In this document: piece by piece, positions 18,869-30,814 of the stretch | Numbering within the stretch: the stretch's first letter is position 1 | How the letters are laid out: each line of letters begins with the position of its first letter | Assembly (NCBI GenBank): GCA_022414725.1 | Contig: CM039465.1 | Span: 26,312,535-26,376,534 of the forward strand | Origin: Microglena sp. YARC | Taxonomy: Eukaryota > Chlorophyta > Chlorophyceae > Chlamydomonadales > Chlamydomonadaceae | Direction of reading: 5' to 3' | DNA: 64,000 bases | Notes under the pieces: model-generated | Told to the model about the DNA's origin: nothing | Databases searched by the model: none | The model's input: the letters and a program-made list of their open reading frames with translations, nothing else | Program-made: the position numbers and the translations under genes

Positions 18869-19734
18869 ACGATCGTCGTGTGATACTGGTGCTTGGGAGC
18901 TTGTAAGCGGTGCGGGTGTCATGATACCTACTACTGAATGCGAAGGCTTCTCCAACCAGGCATTGTTGACAAGCATACTGGACAGGTCGTGAGAATCAAC
19001 CAGCCAGTCGACCTGCCGCTTTTGTAGTTGTTCGATTCCCGACTTTGTGGTCTTCCGAATCTGCTCATTTCTCACTTCTTTTCCACTGGCACTGGGGCCA
19101 ACGTGTCGGTTGATAAAGTTCTTTCCAACTCCACCCGACAGAGGTGAGAATGCAGAGCTGCGTCGAGGATCATCGGTGCATTTACTGTGGTCCGGTGGTC
19201 CTCCAAAGAAACCGCGTGGTCTCAAGCAGGCTTCTACTTGACAACCCTGTTGGATTTCTGAAGGGAGGGGCGAGGGCCCCGCGGAGCGGGGCAGAGGGAT
19301 TCAGCTGCGGAGCTTTCACAAACAAACACACTGTAAATGTCATGAGGATAAGCGTGCCCGTGCATACGACACTTGTGAGCCTGCCCACCCAGTTGCGTCC
19401 GCAGTTGCCTTGCATGGACACCGGGTCCCACGCGTCTGAGCTCAGCCCTGCCGCGTTCAGCGCGCTTGGGTGCCGACGCAGTTTAACACAGTGCTGTGCT
19501 GGCGAGTTTCACCATGACATCCCTATGCTCGGGTCTCATTTCCTCACCACGACGGATGCGGGGCACCATCATGTACAAGCTTACAGTCAACGGAATTCTA
19601 AAATGACACCGCTTCGTGGACGGCACACCTTACGGTGTAACCTAATGGTGTAGAATTCCACGGGGCAGTGAAACACCAATACGATTTTGAATCAACAAAT
19701 TGCCAGATGTTAACGAGAATATCGTGGTTCTTTT
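18869..19734. other. Unassigned region with one doubtful minus-strand frame
   Basis: A minus-strand frame covers 19225-18647 and includes GVGKNFINRHVGPSASGKEV and VDWLVDSHDLSSMLVNNAWL, which look protein-like. Its 3' third is antisense to the HicB-like gene. From 19226 to 19734 I see nothing I can name. Confidence 0.25.
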
Positions 19735-19992
19735 TTATATCACAGCTCTCCATCCTGCAGACTCCGTAGCATTCTTTTGTCGGTACTTTCGAGAGTGTCC
19801 ATTGAAGGACCTGCCGCACTTAAGCGATCGCCTCTTCCCCGGTACCGTGGCCCAAAAGAACACGGGGTCTTTGTTGATGTGTAATGCGTCATGAAAGGAA
19901 GTTTCTTTGCTGGACGGGACATTTTGTAGTACCATCCACTCATACACTATAACGTCTGTCGACGTTTTATACCGTTTATTGGGATGTTTCAT
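19735..19992 (-). CDS. Short frame starting inside a mariner end
   Basis: An 85-codon frame begins at an ATG within the family A terminal repeat (as in the family A transposase copy) and reads MKHPNKRYKTSTDVIVYEWM. It does not resemble the transposase after the first three residues. It could be a host or viral fragment fused to a transposon end, or chance. Confidence 0.25.
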   Translation of the reverse strand: MKHPNKRYKTSTDVIVYEWMVLQNVPSSKETSFHDALHINKDPVFFWATVPGKRRSLKCGRSFNGHSRKYRQKNATESAGWRAVI

Positions 19993-20011
19993 TTTACTGT
20001 TCCACCGACTG
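19988..20011 (-). repeat. Solo mariner terminal repeat, family A
   Basis: TTTCATTTTACTGTTCCACC then GACTG is followed by TA. It has one mismatch to the 9755-9778 end and the same orientation. Confidence 0.6.
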
Positions 20012-20111
20012 TAGCACCGTCTGCCTATTTTTGCAACGCCTAAATGCCAGCTAATATATAGGTAAAAGTTGCGCGGGCATGTAAGCGAATTTCGCCAGAC
20101 AGGCAGTGTGT

Positions 20112-20141
20112 GAGTGTCCCAAAATTATTTGAGAACAACTG
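20112..20141 (-). repeat. Solo mariner terminal repeat, family C
   Basis: GAGTGTCCCAAAATTATTTG then AGAACAACTG is followed by TA, with the same orientation as 17706-17737. Confidence 0.6.
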
Positions 20142-20189
20142 TATACCACACAGAGTAGACAAATACCCAACCTACTCTGATCGAATAAT

Positions 20190-22545
20190 TTAGGTTACTT
20201 GTGTCAACGAGTCGGGTACATGACCCTTCGTCATCATATCAACATTGTCTTTGATAACTCCATCCAGTGTGACGTAATCTTCTGGACACCTATCTCCAAA
20301 AAAACCAGATCCAAATATTTTTCTGTAATAGGCATATAAAAGGAACTCTTCCAATCTCTCGAAATCAAAAGCTAGCTTCCAATTTGGTAAAACGTTCACG
20401 ACACTGTGAACCCATCGTGGAGCCACATGAACTACCTGTCCATGGCTTTGGGAAACAATTCGGACCAAGTTGGGGACTTGGCGATGCAATTGAAACATTT
20501 CATCCGCTGACAACAAGGGGAAGTCGGTCTTTAGTCTAATAGCTTCCTCAAACTTATCTCTGACAACCTCCACACAATTGCTAGACTGCACAAAAACAAT
20601 AAATTCTTCAAATCCCCAAGGGGGGACAAAAAGCCAAAATGCTAATGGACCAGTCACACCCGGGGTCAATGAGAAAGCTACATTAGGTCCCCGGGTAATA
20701 TCCCAATGTAAACCAGTTCCATCTCCTCCTTGCGTTGACACAAACAACATCGTTTTCATAAGTATGTTCTGGTCAGGGCGGATGTTTACTGCAGCATCGT
20801 TCATAAATAGAGCCTTCGCAATACTATCTAGATCATTGTTGTGCAATAAATCCAATGTGGTTTGGAAGTACACACGTGTGATGAAATACTCAGTATTTTT
20901 GGCATTCAATTTAGTGACATGAGGGATATTATTTCTTATTTTCTCGTAAAGCATGTTAAACTTCTCCTCAGAATCGAAGGAGTCCTGAATGATTCTGAAC
21001 AGCTCGGATTTTGTGGGTAATATCTCCCACGATGTGGAGACAATAGTGGGAGTGTATCTGTGCATATCAATTGTAATTGACGCATCAGAAACTAACTCCA
21101 ACACCTTCCTAGCTACAACAGAGATGTCCTTATCCAAAAATATAGTCATGTGAGGACCCAACACTCTCATATCCCAACATAATGGGCACACAAGATGGTT
21201 CTCATTGGCGTACGTCAGGATTTCAGTTTTAATTCTGCAATACATACAGCCCGCACTTGAATCGTAATTGGACGCCTTCACGCGAGCATCTCTGATGTCA
21301 GTCTACAAAAAAAGGTTACATAAAATAAGATAAGACGAAGGAGAATAAATTAAGTTTGACAATACAAGTGCTTGACATGACAGTAACATTACAATCAATA
21401 ACAACCTATGAATTTGACAAGGCACAACCCTGTTTGAAGACACATCTCACTGCACCAGTCATCCTACAAGTAGGGCTGACAATTGCCAATGAAGTTCGTC
21501 AATTCAAACATAAGTGCTTGACATGACAGTAACATTACAAAATGCCAAGGCATCATCCATGAATTGATTCAGTATGACCATACACAAGTGCTTGACATGA
21601 CAGTAACATTACAATCAAGAACAACCTATGAATTTGACAAGGCACAACCCTGTTTGAAGACACATCTCACTGCACCAGTCATCCTACAAGTAGGGCTGAC
21701 AATTGCCAATGAATTCGTCAATTCAAACATAAGTGCTTGACATGACAGTAACATTACAAAATGCCAAGGCATCATCCATGAATTGATTCAGTATGACCAT
21801 ACACAAGTGCTTGACATGACAGTAACATTACAATCAAGAACAACCTATGAATTTGACAAGGCACAACCCTGTTTGAAGACACATCTCACTGGCACCAGTC
21901 ATCATACAAGTAGGGGCTGACAATTGCCAATGAAATTCGTCAATTCAAACATAAGTTTATGCCAAGGCATCATCCATTAATTGATTCAGTATGACCATAC
22001 ACAAGTGCTTGACATGACAGTAACATTACAATCAAGAACAACCTATGAATTTGACAAGGAAAGTACTTCACAAAAAACAAACTCACTAGGGGTTGCGTGA
22101 AGAAATCTGCTGCTGGGTTGAATGTAGCGTGCAGGATTCTTTTGGTGTTAACCTCAATGAAGGCTGCTCCCATGAGAATCGAGATGGTCATTATGCACAT
22201 CAACAACTCTCCTCTTCGAGAGGACTTCAGGATGGACTTCACGGACATCCCTGTGCAATGGGGTTTCATGGGGAATGCAGTGTGTGTCAGGTGTGTGCCA
22301 GTGTAAAGGACAACAACAAGTAAAAATTTATTAGTAGCTGGATGTTATAACTCACCAAGATTGGATGTGTCTTCTTTAAAAGTATCAGCCCCCCCCCTTC
22401 CTTCAACTACCAAGGCTGCTCCGAACAATGAAGGACTACGCATTGACTCGATGGATGCAGCCTTTAGCTTTTCAGCTTTCCTCCCACCTCGAGACTTATT
22501 CGAGGGTCCCTGAGTATTCTGGGCTACCTGGGTTGACTTGGGCAT
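20190..22545 (-). CDS. JmjC-like Fe(II)/2-oxoglutarate oxygenase gene, three exons
   Basis: Exons on the minus strand are 22545-22356, 22250-22087 and 21302-20190. Every junction fits GT-AG (donors GTGAGT at 22355 and GTGAGT at 22086; acceptors TTGCACAG and TTTTTTTGTAG). The joined length is 1467 nt, exactly 488 codons plus stop, with phases 1 and 0, so this is a complete intact gene. The C-terminal half carries a JmjC-type core: GTGLHWDITRGPNVAF with the His-x-Asp iron ligands, GPLAFWLFVPPWGFEEF, and APRWVHSVVNVLPNWKLAF with the distal His. A Cys-rich pair precedes it (GCMYCRIKTE...HLVCPLCWD), a possible zinc site. Exon 1 is Lys/Arg/Ser-rich and probably disordered or nuclear. Likely substrates are histone or other protein side chains (family knowledge); none can be named. 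Intron 1 is 105 bp, intron 2 is 784 bp and is filled by a satellite. Confidence 0.8.
21366..22035. repeat. ~220 bp intronic satellite, about 3 units
   Basis: Units begin at about 21366, 21587, 21806 and 22004. Each contains AAGTGCTTGACATGACAGTA, which also recurs as an inner sub-repeat. The last unit lacks part of the internal block. The array lies wholly within intron 2 of the JmjC-like gene. Confidence 0.9.
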
Positions 22546-22579
22546 GTTTCCTGTGTTGCGAAAAATGGAGCATAAAATC

Positions 22580-23155
22580 AGTCAGGCAGGCAGGCAGTGC
22601 AGCAACAGCATTTGACTATCCTGTAATATAGATCCTACAAGCTCAACTCGATCTAGCATCCTGTAAGTTATCGAACAATTGCGACAGTGCAGGCAGGCAT
22701 TGCAACAGCAGCATTTGACTATCCTGTAAGCTAGGTCCGACCAGCTCAACTCGATATAGCATCCTATAAGCTATCGAACAATCGCGACAGTGCAGGCAGG
22801 CATTGCAGCAGCAGCATTTGACTATCCTGTAAGCTAGATCCGACCAGCTCAACTCGATATAGCATCCTGTAAGCTATCGAACAATCGCGACAGTGCAGGC
22901 AGGCATTGCAGCAGCAGCATTTGACTATCCTGTAAGCTATATCCGACCAGCTCAACTCGATATAGCATCCTGTAAGCTATCGAACAATCGCGACAGTGCA
23001 GGCAGGCATTGCAGCAGCAGCATTTGACTATCCTGTAAGCTATATCCGACCAGCTCAACTCGATCTAGCATCCTGTCAATTATCGAACAGTCGCGACAGT
23101 GCAGGCAGGCATTGCAACAGCAGTATCTAACAACTATCCTGTAAGCTAGATCCGA
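22580..23155. repeat. 103 bp tandem satellite, about 5.5 units
   Basis: The word GCGACAGTGCAGGCAGGCAT starts at 22681, 22784, 22887, 22990 and 23093, a constant 103 bp period. Units differ by a few substitutions. It sits just upstream of the first exon of the JmjC-like gene and could hold its promoter. Confidence 0.92.
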
Positions 23156-23167
23156 CCAACTTCACCT

Positions 23168-23200
23168 GGTTGGTTGAAATTGAAATTGAAATTGAAATTG
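23168..23200 (-). repeat. LINE 2 tail, hexanucleotide repeat
   Basis: GAAATT repeated about four times (TTGAAATTGAAATTGAAATT on plus) lies at the 3' side of the minus-strand LINE. It resembles the heptanucleotide tail of the SINE at 40478-40722. Confidence 0.65.
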
Positions 23201-23386
23201 TTACATCCAAGAAATATGAAAACTCTAAGGACGTGAAATTAAGGACACCACAGCGTACGCAGAAGCTAGCTGTAGTCACCATAGATAAACACAAAAAAGA
23301 TCCAGTACTAGTTGTGATCCCACCCGTGGCGGACTGAGAGTCATTTCAGTCGGTCACGTGGGTGGCACTAGCTGGACCAAAAAATG

Positions 23387-24110
23387 TTAATCTCCGGCGG
23401 GGTGGTGTTCCATGAATCTACGACATTGTAAAATAGTCTGAAAGCTGTCAACAGAGTGGTGGTGCAGCTGGTCTGCTAGTGTGAGAGTTTCTAAATTGGT
23501 AAGACCAAGGGTGGTCATGGAGGTCACAAAGGTTCTGGGGATGGTGCCAGTGGTGCCAATGGTAACAACTAGGTAGTGAACAAGGTAGCCAGCTAGTCTA
23601 AGGCCGGCCACCAACTGGGTGTGTTGGGCATGTTTATCCTCTGCCTTAGTTGCATGGTTGGTGTCAGAGCAGTATCCCAGCTCTAGAATCCAGATTTCCT
23701 TGTCAGCAGCAATGGTGGGTGAGTCCACCTCGGGCAGGATGGCGAGATCTGGCCTCAGTTTGGGCCAGATCTCTGCTGGATGGAGGGAGGGCGTAACCAG
23801 TCAGGCAGTGTTTTGCCAAGGGACTCCGCGGGGGAGGTCCTCCAGCCTGCCTGCGTCCATGATAACGCGGCGGGATCCAAGGGCGCCTTTGCTGATGGCC
23901 TTGTGCAGTAAGTGGACAGCTGCGTCATGACGCTTGATGTACATGCCCTTGAAGGTGGCGTGTGTGCAGCCAGCAAGAATGTGACCAGCTCCGTCCTCGT
24001 GGTGGTACCAAATAGGGCATGTGGGGGAGGTGGCAGGGTTGGGGTTGTTAGCATAGGCATCTTCCAGCGATAGGCGAGCTTCTTGTTCCACAGTCGGCCC
24101 CATCTGGCCT
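23387..24110 (-). pseudogene. LINE 2 restriction-like endonuclease domain
   Basis: A zinc-knuckle-like stretch reads CPIWYHHEDGAGHILAGC, then YIKRHDAAVHLLHKA. This is the R2-type CCHC pattern followed by 'RHD', with the second Cys replaced by Trp. After a stop/frameshift near 23803 comes RPDLAILPEVD and IWILELGYCSDTN, matching the PD...E-x-x arrangement of a restriction-like nuclease. QHTQLVAGLRLAGYLVHYLV follows. This domain nicks target DNA in early-branching LINEs. Confidence 0.6.
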
Positions 24111-24289
24111 TGAGGATGCAGAACTTAGTTTTGGGGTGATGTGGGAGATGTCCAGAATGTATTGCTAGACGTGGGGTAGATGCAAGGGGTGTTATCAGCC
24201 CAGGTGGTGGCATATATGCCTTTGAGGGGATGCTGTCCGAGGTGGCAGCTAGTGGGAAGGTTAAGGCTGATCCCGTTGGTGAGGTTAGG

Positions 24290-24780
24290 TGCAGGGCTCG
24301 TGGGGGAGTTGTGCCAAGAGGTGTGCAGGGGGGTTGGACAGTGGGCCAATAGGTGTTGTGGCGGGGTTGTTCTCCAGTGGTGTCGGTGTATCGTACAGAT
24401 GCTGGGTTGGTGGCTGCATTGCGTGCTAGTGCATCTGCTCTATCATTGCCCAATATGCCAGTGTGTGAGCGTACTTTGCAGAGGGTAGTGTGTGATCCTG
24501 CCAGAATGGGTTGGACAAGGTGAATGCGGATAGAATGAATGCGGATAGAATGCAGGAGTACAGAGTGGAGGAAACTGTAGATAGTAGGATCTTGAATCAT
24601 TTTGTTAATGAGTTGGAGTGAGCAGAGGCTGTCAGTGTGCAAGGTGAGGTCAGTGGTATAATCAATGTGTGCTATGGCTTGGTGGATGGCCACTAATTCA
24701 GCCCGGTTGTTAGTTCTGGTGGCGCCTTGGCCTCCTGGGTTAATGGAATAGCTCATACCAGCCACAGTATGTAGACCCCT
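24290..24780 (-). pseudogene. LINE 2 RNase H domain
   Basis: Signature residues are TNNRAELVAIHQAI (catalytic Glu), LTLHTDSLCSLQLI (Asp) and KVRSHTGILGNDRADALA (His and Asp). The first catalytic Asp, expected in a 'TDGS' motif just upstream, reads LHGSL. It would degrade the RNA strand after cDNA synthesis. A ~14 bp duplication (SIRIHSIRIH) lies in the middle. Confidence 0.8.
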
Positions 24781-27000
24781 GCACCTATTTTGCTGGGGTG
24801 CCAGGGCTCCCTTGATTAGGCTGCCATGCAGTATAGACTGCAGACCTAGGGTAGGTATGGCTGAGTAGTGGCAGGGTAGATGACTGTGGAAGCAGAGGGG
24901 GGCAGTGGTGGGTGGTAGGCTGCCAGGGCAGAGTAAATGTGAGGGATTTAAGAGTCCTGGGGTAGGTGAATTTGTGTGTCTGAGGAGGTAAGGGTAGGAT
25001 GTGTAGGGAGGTTATGTGGTTCCCAGAAGGGTGAGATGCTGAGCATGTGCTGTGACCAGATGTCTGTGAACCGCCTGGAGACGTTTAGGTATTCAGGTTG
25101 GCTGCTTGGGTTGCTGATTGATGAGAATGTGAGCTTGTGGGAGGAGGTAGGGTTGTGATGTTTGCCCCCTAGCCAGGTTTCAGAGGTGCTGTAGATTTCA
25201 GAGAAAGGTCTGGTGTCCACGTGGTGGATCCAGGGGTGGTGCAGAAGTTTCTTGTAGGGGGCATTATAGTTGCCTGGGATGAGTAAGACAGTGCATGTTG
25301 GGATGTGTTGTGCTTCTGCGTGGTCAGCACTGGCTAGAGCCCACCTGAGTGCCTTGTGTGCATCGGTGACGGAGGTAGGGATGTCCACCAGTGATCCCCC
25401 TGTCCAGATGCTGTGGAAGAGATCCCCGTTGGCTCCAAAGAGCTGGTCAGCTGGGTTTATGGAGGAAAATTCTGCATAGGCAGAATCTAGGTTGAGTGGA
25501 GTAGCAGTGCGGTGATGGGTGATGTTGAGGTGTAGGTTAGCTTGGTGCAGGGCTGAGGGAAGAGTGTAGGTGGAGGGCAGGGGTCCTTGTGTCTGGTGTA
25601 TATAGGGCTGCAAGGTCAGGTAAGAATCCTCCTTGTGTGAGTTGGTTCCAAGTTGAAGGGCGTGTAGTTTTATTGTATTCATAGTGTGTGTGGAGGAGGT
25701 GAGAAGGGTGTTGTACTATGGCCCACACATTTTCCCGGCGGGGTTGTAGAGGAATGTAGTGTCTGCATGCGTGTGGTTTGCTGGCCTTCTGAGCCAGTGA
25801 GGATGCCAGTTTGGGCTGTGTGTTTGAGTGTGGTTGGATGTCCCATAGGGTTTCGGTCATGAGTGTCTATGTGAAGAAGTTTGTGGACAAGGCATGGTTA
25901 TCAGCATTGAAGCCAGTGTAGTGGCCCATTGTCCCTGTTGCTGGGAGTTAGTAAGGTGGGAGTTCTCTTCTGGGTTAAGATGGGTTTGTGGTGGTGGGTG
26001 TGTCTTTGAAGCTGGAGAAGGTGTCATAGGTGGATTGGCCCAGCATGGTGATGAGGTGGGTGGTGTGGTATGGGTTGTGGTTTCCAGTGGACCTCAGAGT
26101 GGTGGGAGTAATTGGTTTACTGTGAAGGATAGTGTAACGATTTGGGTATATTGACTGATATGTCGTTGTGCATGGTGATGGGGGCCCATTGGAGGTGGGC
26201 AGTGGTGGTGATGCTGGTGTCCCCTAGTGTCCATGTCCGTTTTGCTGCGCCAGCTGTGGATGCTGAGGGGTGTGTACTGGTTACCATAGGTGAGGTGAAG
26301 GAGACGGGTAGGGGGGAAGGGGATCCAGGGTAGGGTGGAGCATTGCTGCCTTGAGAAGATCAGGGTTGGAGGCCTTAGTAATGTTGTAGTGCTTAAAGAA
26401 GGGCTTGGCTGGGCCGCGGAGGATGGCCTTGCAGAGGTGAAGGCGGGATGCCCAGGTTGTCGCTGCTTCGTTGTTGCCCCATGCTTTACCGTAGGATGGT
26501 CGACGCGTTGGCGTTCCATTCGGCTGTGGAGTTGCAGGTGCTCCACGCCCACCATTGTTCCCCGCTGATGTCACGGAGAGGGTCTGCTGTGTTAGTCCGC
26601 TTCCTTGACAGGAGGTTGCGCTCGATGGTGGGGTAGCGCTGAGTTGGGGTGGAGGCCGGGCGGGCGACAAACATGTTCTGCGCATAGGCTGACGGTTTGG
26701 GTGGGATGGTGTATGACGAGGTAAGTCGTCGCTGCGCGGTAATGGAAGAGGGTTGCATGGCTGAGGGAGGGGAGCAGGTCGGGGCTGTTGCCAGTGAGGT
26801 GTGCTGTAAGGAGGTTGAGGGAGCGCCGATGGTGCTTTGTTACTTTGCCCTGTGTGATAAGAGGGAGATCCGTGGTAGTGATAAGGTGAGTGCCTGCTGG
26901 AGTAACCAGGTCGTGGTATGTATAGATCCCTAGATCGTGGAAGGGAGTCACAAGGGAGACAGGGATGTGAGCAGGTTGAGGGAGTACTGATTGGATGTTG
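24781..27000 (-). pseudogene. LINE 2 region between reverse transcriptase and RNase H
   Basis: Several broken minus frames lie here, for example 25682-24948 and 25860-25537 (TWNQLTQGGFLPDLAALY) and 26951-26592 (MTPFHDLGIYTYHDLVTPAG). Similar 'W-x-L-x-x-x-G-x-x-x-L' connection sequences follow the RT in other LINEs. No enzymatic motif is visible. Confidence 0.5.
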
Positions 27001-28740
27001 AGCTTATCCAGGAGTTCTGTGTCATTCCAGGTTGATTTGGATGTTTGAATGGTCTAGGAGTTGAAGTTGCCGGGCAAGAGATGAATATTGGAGGAGTTTG
27101 GGAGAGAGAGAGGTTGGAGTGAGAGTGTGGAAAGTTTTGAAGGTTTTAGTGAGGAGAGATTTGGTTAGTATGCCCAGGCGTCCAGTGTCATTCATGGCGT
27201 GGGTGAGGGCAGAGGCAGTAATTTGTGTATATTCAGTGAGGAGAGAGGGGATCCCTAGGCCTGCCTCTGTTTTGGGCAGGTGTAGTGCCCTAGTGGGGAA
27301 GGACATGGGAAGGCTGCTGCTGCACAGTTTGACTGTCTTAAGTACTGCTTTATCTATAATGTGGATGTCTGTGAGAGAGAAGGGGCTACGATCATAGGGT
27401 ATTTGATGGCTGCTCTGATGCATTGTGTGATTATACGTATGCATTGTTCAGGGGTTGCCCTGCTTTTAGCTTTGTTGAGTATATATGTAGGCCCTTGGTG
27501 TGAATAATGTCAAGGGTGGCATGCAGTTGGGTTTTCCAGTTGAGGGTGAGAGAGATGTGGACTCCTAAGTATTTGTAGGCTATATCTGGTGGTTGATAAG
27601 TGGCATATGTGTCTCCAAGGGTTATTTTTGTCCTGGAGTCTTTGTTTGAAGGATATCATTGTGGGTGGGGTTTGAGGGGTGTGTCTTGTGAAGGATGCCA
27701 CTGACCACACATTGGTAGCATTGAGAGGGATGCCAGACCAGGTGCTGAACAGTTGGACTTTACCACATTGGATGCGGAGGTCCTCGACCGTTCCAGTGAG
27801 GACTGCGGTGTCATCCGCATACCCCAGGCTGCTGGTGAGGTGCTCGTCAGCCTCCGCGGTGGGAAGGGAGGCAGCGCGGTATCCCCTGCCTCCTGAGCAT
27901 AGCCATCGGTGGAGGGGTTCAATTAAAGATGATGAAGAGGAGAGGGGAGAGTGTGTCCCCTTGATGGATCCCCTGGTGATGGGGATGGGTGACCAGGTGT
28001 GTTGTTAAGGAGGATGTGAGTGTGGAGTTGGTGTAGATCCCTTTGACTGTGTCTATGGTGTCGTGGGTGATCCAAGGTTGTGCATAATGCAAAGAAGTTT
28101 TGGTGATCTATCATGTTGAAGGCAGAGCTAAAGTCAAAGTAAGCTGCGTACAAAGTCTTGTTGGAAGAGGGAGGCATCCTCTATGTTGTGAAGGAGGTTG
28201 AGGAGCTGCCTATAGGTGCTCTTGTCTTTTCTGAATCCCTCTTGGCAGGTGCTGAGAATATGATTGGTTTCTGAGTAGGTGGAAATTGTGTTTGGTGATG
28301 AGAGAGGTCCAGAGTTTAGCCACAGAATTGTTAAGTCCTATGGGTCTATAGTTCTGGGGAAGCGTATGGGTCAGATTTTTTGTAAAGCATAACTGTGTGA
28401 GAAGTTTTCCAGCAGTCTGGGGTTTCTCCCAGGATCCAGGAGATTTGGCATAAAGTTTGTGAATGACAGTGTGCATTTCGGTGGGGAGACACATTTCAGT
28501 AACTCATTGGGTATCCCATCTGGTCCTGTGGCTTTATTTGTGGCCAGTTTTCTGATGCAGTCGGTGTAGGCAGTTGGAGATGAGAGGTAGGTGTAGGGTG
28601 AGGCAGTATGCTGAATAGAGGTGCGGGGGTTTCGAGTTGAAAATTTGTCAGTGTGTGTTTCCCCAGGGGGGAGGGGTGGAAGTAGGCAGCGTAGTTGCCA
28701 TTGGGTGGGGGGCACAGGGGGGGACATGAGTTTGCCCATG
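27000..28740 (-). pseudogene. LINE 2 reverse transcriptase
   Basis: Recognisable pieces in 5' to 3' order are NKATGPDGIPNELLK, NYRPIGLNNSVAKLW, QSYSQHLPRGIQKRQEH, motif A YAAYFDFSSAFNMIDHQN (near 28120), GYADDTAVLTG with the YADD catalytic pair (near 27815) and the thumb-like RALHLPKTEAGLGIPSLL (near 27290). They lie in different frames, showing at least four frameshifts. Confidence 0.8.
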
Positions 28741-29589
28741 TGTTTGTCAAAAGGTCAAGGAGATCGTTAGTTTTAGTATGTAGGGTTCCAGTTTGCTGGT
28801 TAAGAAGGACAGTGGAGAGTGGGTTGGCCGTCTGGTTTGAAGATGTGTCTATGCATAACCCGCGCCTGTGTATTAAGGCGATGGCGAAACTTCTTGATGG
28901 CCTTGGTGCTTCTTTCCTCCTTTTGGCAGGGCTTGGATAGTGCGTAGCTCCTGGATAGTGTGTTGTATGTCATCAGTGAGTGATTGACGGTATTGGGTAA
29001 GAAGGGGGTTGTGGAGGAGGAGAAGTTGGACTTGCGTTTTAGTTTGTAGAGGGCAGTCTGGGGGAAAGGATGGGGAAGAGCGCAGGTTATCATATCCAGA
29101 TTGGTCCATGGAGTAGGATTGGTGCGGAGAGTTTTAATGTGTTTCACGTGTTGGTTAAGTTGTTGTAGGATTTAGCTGTCTTTTCTGGGAAGGAAGATGC
29201 CAGAAATGGTTTGTTTAAGTGGGGCAAGTCTCTATCATGATACTGAGGGCTTGATGCAGGGTGGTCCATAAGGTGGTCGGCCATACTGTTGAGGTCTTCT
29301 GGAAGTGCAAGTCATCAGTTTCCTGCCGGATGGATTGAATGTGAGAGGCAGTCCTGTCTTCCCCAAGAAGGTCCTGAGCAGTTTGCCAGGCGGATTCTAT
29401 GTTAGTGTGGGAGCTCAGAAATTGGTGGAGGTATTGAGTAGTGATGGCTTGCCTAAGTTTCTCTTTGTCTGATTTGTTTAAGAGGAGGAGGAGCTGAGGG
29501 GAGGTGTAGGTGTTGGTTGGAGGTAATGGCAGGAGGGGGAAGGAGAGTGAGGTGAGGCGTTGCTCAAGTGCATGGTGGTCTAGGGTGTC

Positions 29590-30290
29590 CCCCATTTGGT
29601 GGGTGCTTTCAGTGTGTGTGGGTGCCCGGAGGTGGGTTGATGAGCAGGAATATCATCAATACGACTGCTGTAGGGGGTGTTGTTGCTGCAAGAAAAATAT
29701 GTGTGAGGTCTGGGTTTGTGGTTGTGGAGTGATACAGAGTTGAGAAAATGTGTTGCTGGTGAGAATGTCATCTGGAATATTTGGTTAGACTGCTTCTGTC
29801 AGTGGTGTGGCATGTGGCATTCCAGTCCCCTGCTAGGATGTAGTGGTGGGTAGGATTTTTCTCAGTAATGTGGTGGATGTAGGAGTAGATGTGCTCTCTT
29901 TTGAGGCATTGTTACCAGGGCATGTAGACGCCCAGGACATGGGTTATGTTGTTTATGGTTTGGTGGGTAATGTGTCCAGAAGAGTTCGACTGGAGTTTCA
30001 TGATTGACTGGGTGAGCAGTTGACTGTTTCCTGATTAGTGTAATGACCCCTGCTGAGGGGGTGACTATTTTGTCAGGGCTGGTAGCTTGGAGAGTAGTTT
30101 TGCTGTTGTGGTGGAAGTGATAATCATGCATGTCTGATTTAATCATGTTTAGAATGGATTTTTCTGTGTGAGAGTAGTTGGTTTCAGTGAGAATTATTAT
30201 AATTCATTATCCCTGGATCTAATGTGATCATAGATGGACTTCCCAGGAGGATCCCAATTCCCCTGCAGTTGATAGTGGTGATCGTTGGTG
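29590..30290 (-). pseudogene. LINE 2 AP-type endonuclease
   Basis: Motifs of the exonuclease-endonuclease-phosphatase fold appear in order across broken frames: INCRGIGILLG (near 30265), ILTETNYSHTEKS (catalytic Glu, near 30195) and HHYILAGDWNATCHTTD (near 29850). The C-terminal SDH region was not located with confidence. Confidence 0.7.
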
Positions 30291-30814
30291 TCATTAAGAA
30301 TGTGCTCCTGCTGTTGGACAGGGTGGTCTGAGGTTTGTTTGTTTTGAATATTTAGGCTTACTACGTTTCTCGGTGAGGTGGGCTTGGTAGTGCTGATGGA
30401 CTGCTGCTTCTTGGCTGGGGGGGGGTGAGCTCCAGGGATCCAGGTCTGTCTGAGCTTGTTGTATTCAGGGATGGTAGGCCTGCTGGGGGTGGGGAGCCTT
30501 GCTGCCTGTATTGGGGAGGGAAAGGTCACTTCGTGACCGTTTTTTAGTGGTGGTGGTTTTCTAGGATTTTTTAGGTTTTTTGGTAGAGGTGTAGGGTTTC
30601 TTATGTTTTTGTGTGGATTCATCCTCAGATTTTTTTTACTAGATAGATAACATCATCTTCGTCTGTGGTGTTTCAGTGTTATTTTGAGTGGTAGGGATTG
30701 TTGATTCTGGTGTGGTGAAGGTGGTAGATTGGTGTAGGTGTTGATTAACTGTTGAGAGTCGTCTAGGATGGTATCATTGGTATTAGGTGGGGATTGGTTG
30801 GATCAAAATAGAGA

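Noticed and set aside
18494..19225. Complete HicAB toxin-antitoxin pair
   Set aside because: Only the HicB-like half is recognisable. No small basic HicA-like frame was found on either strand nearby.
22580..23155. Possible CRISPR array (regular repeats)
   Set aside because: The repeats are contiguous 103 bp units without unique spacers, in a eukaryotic contig. The 86 bp and 91 bp arrays fail for the same reason.
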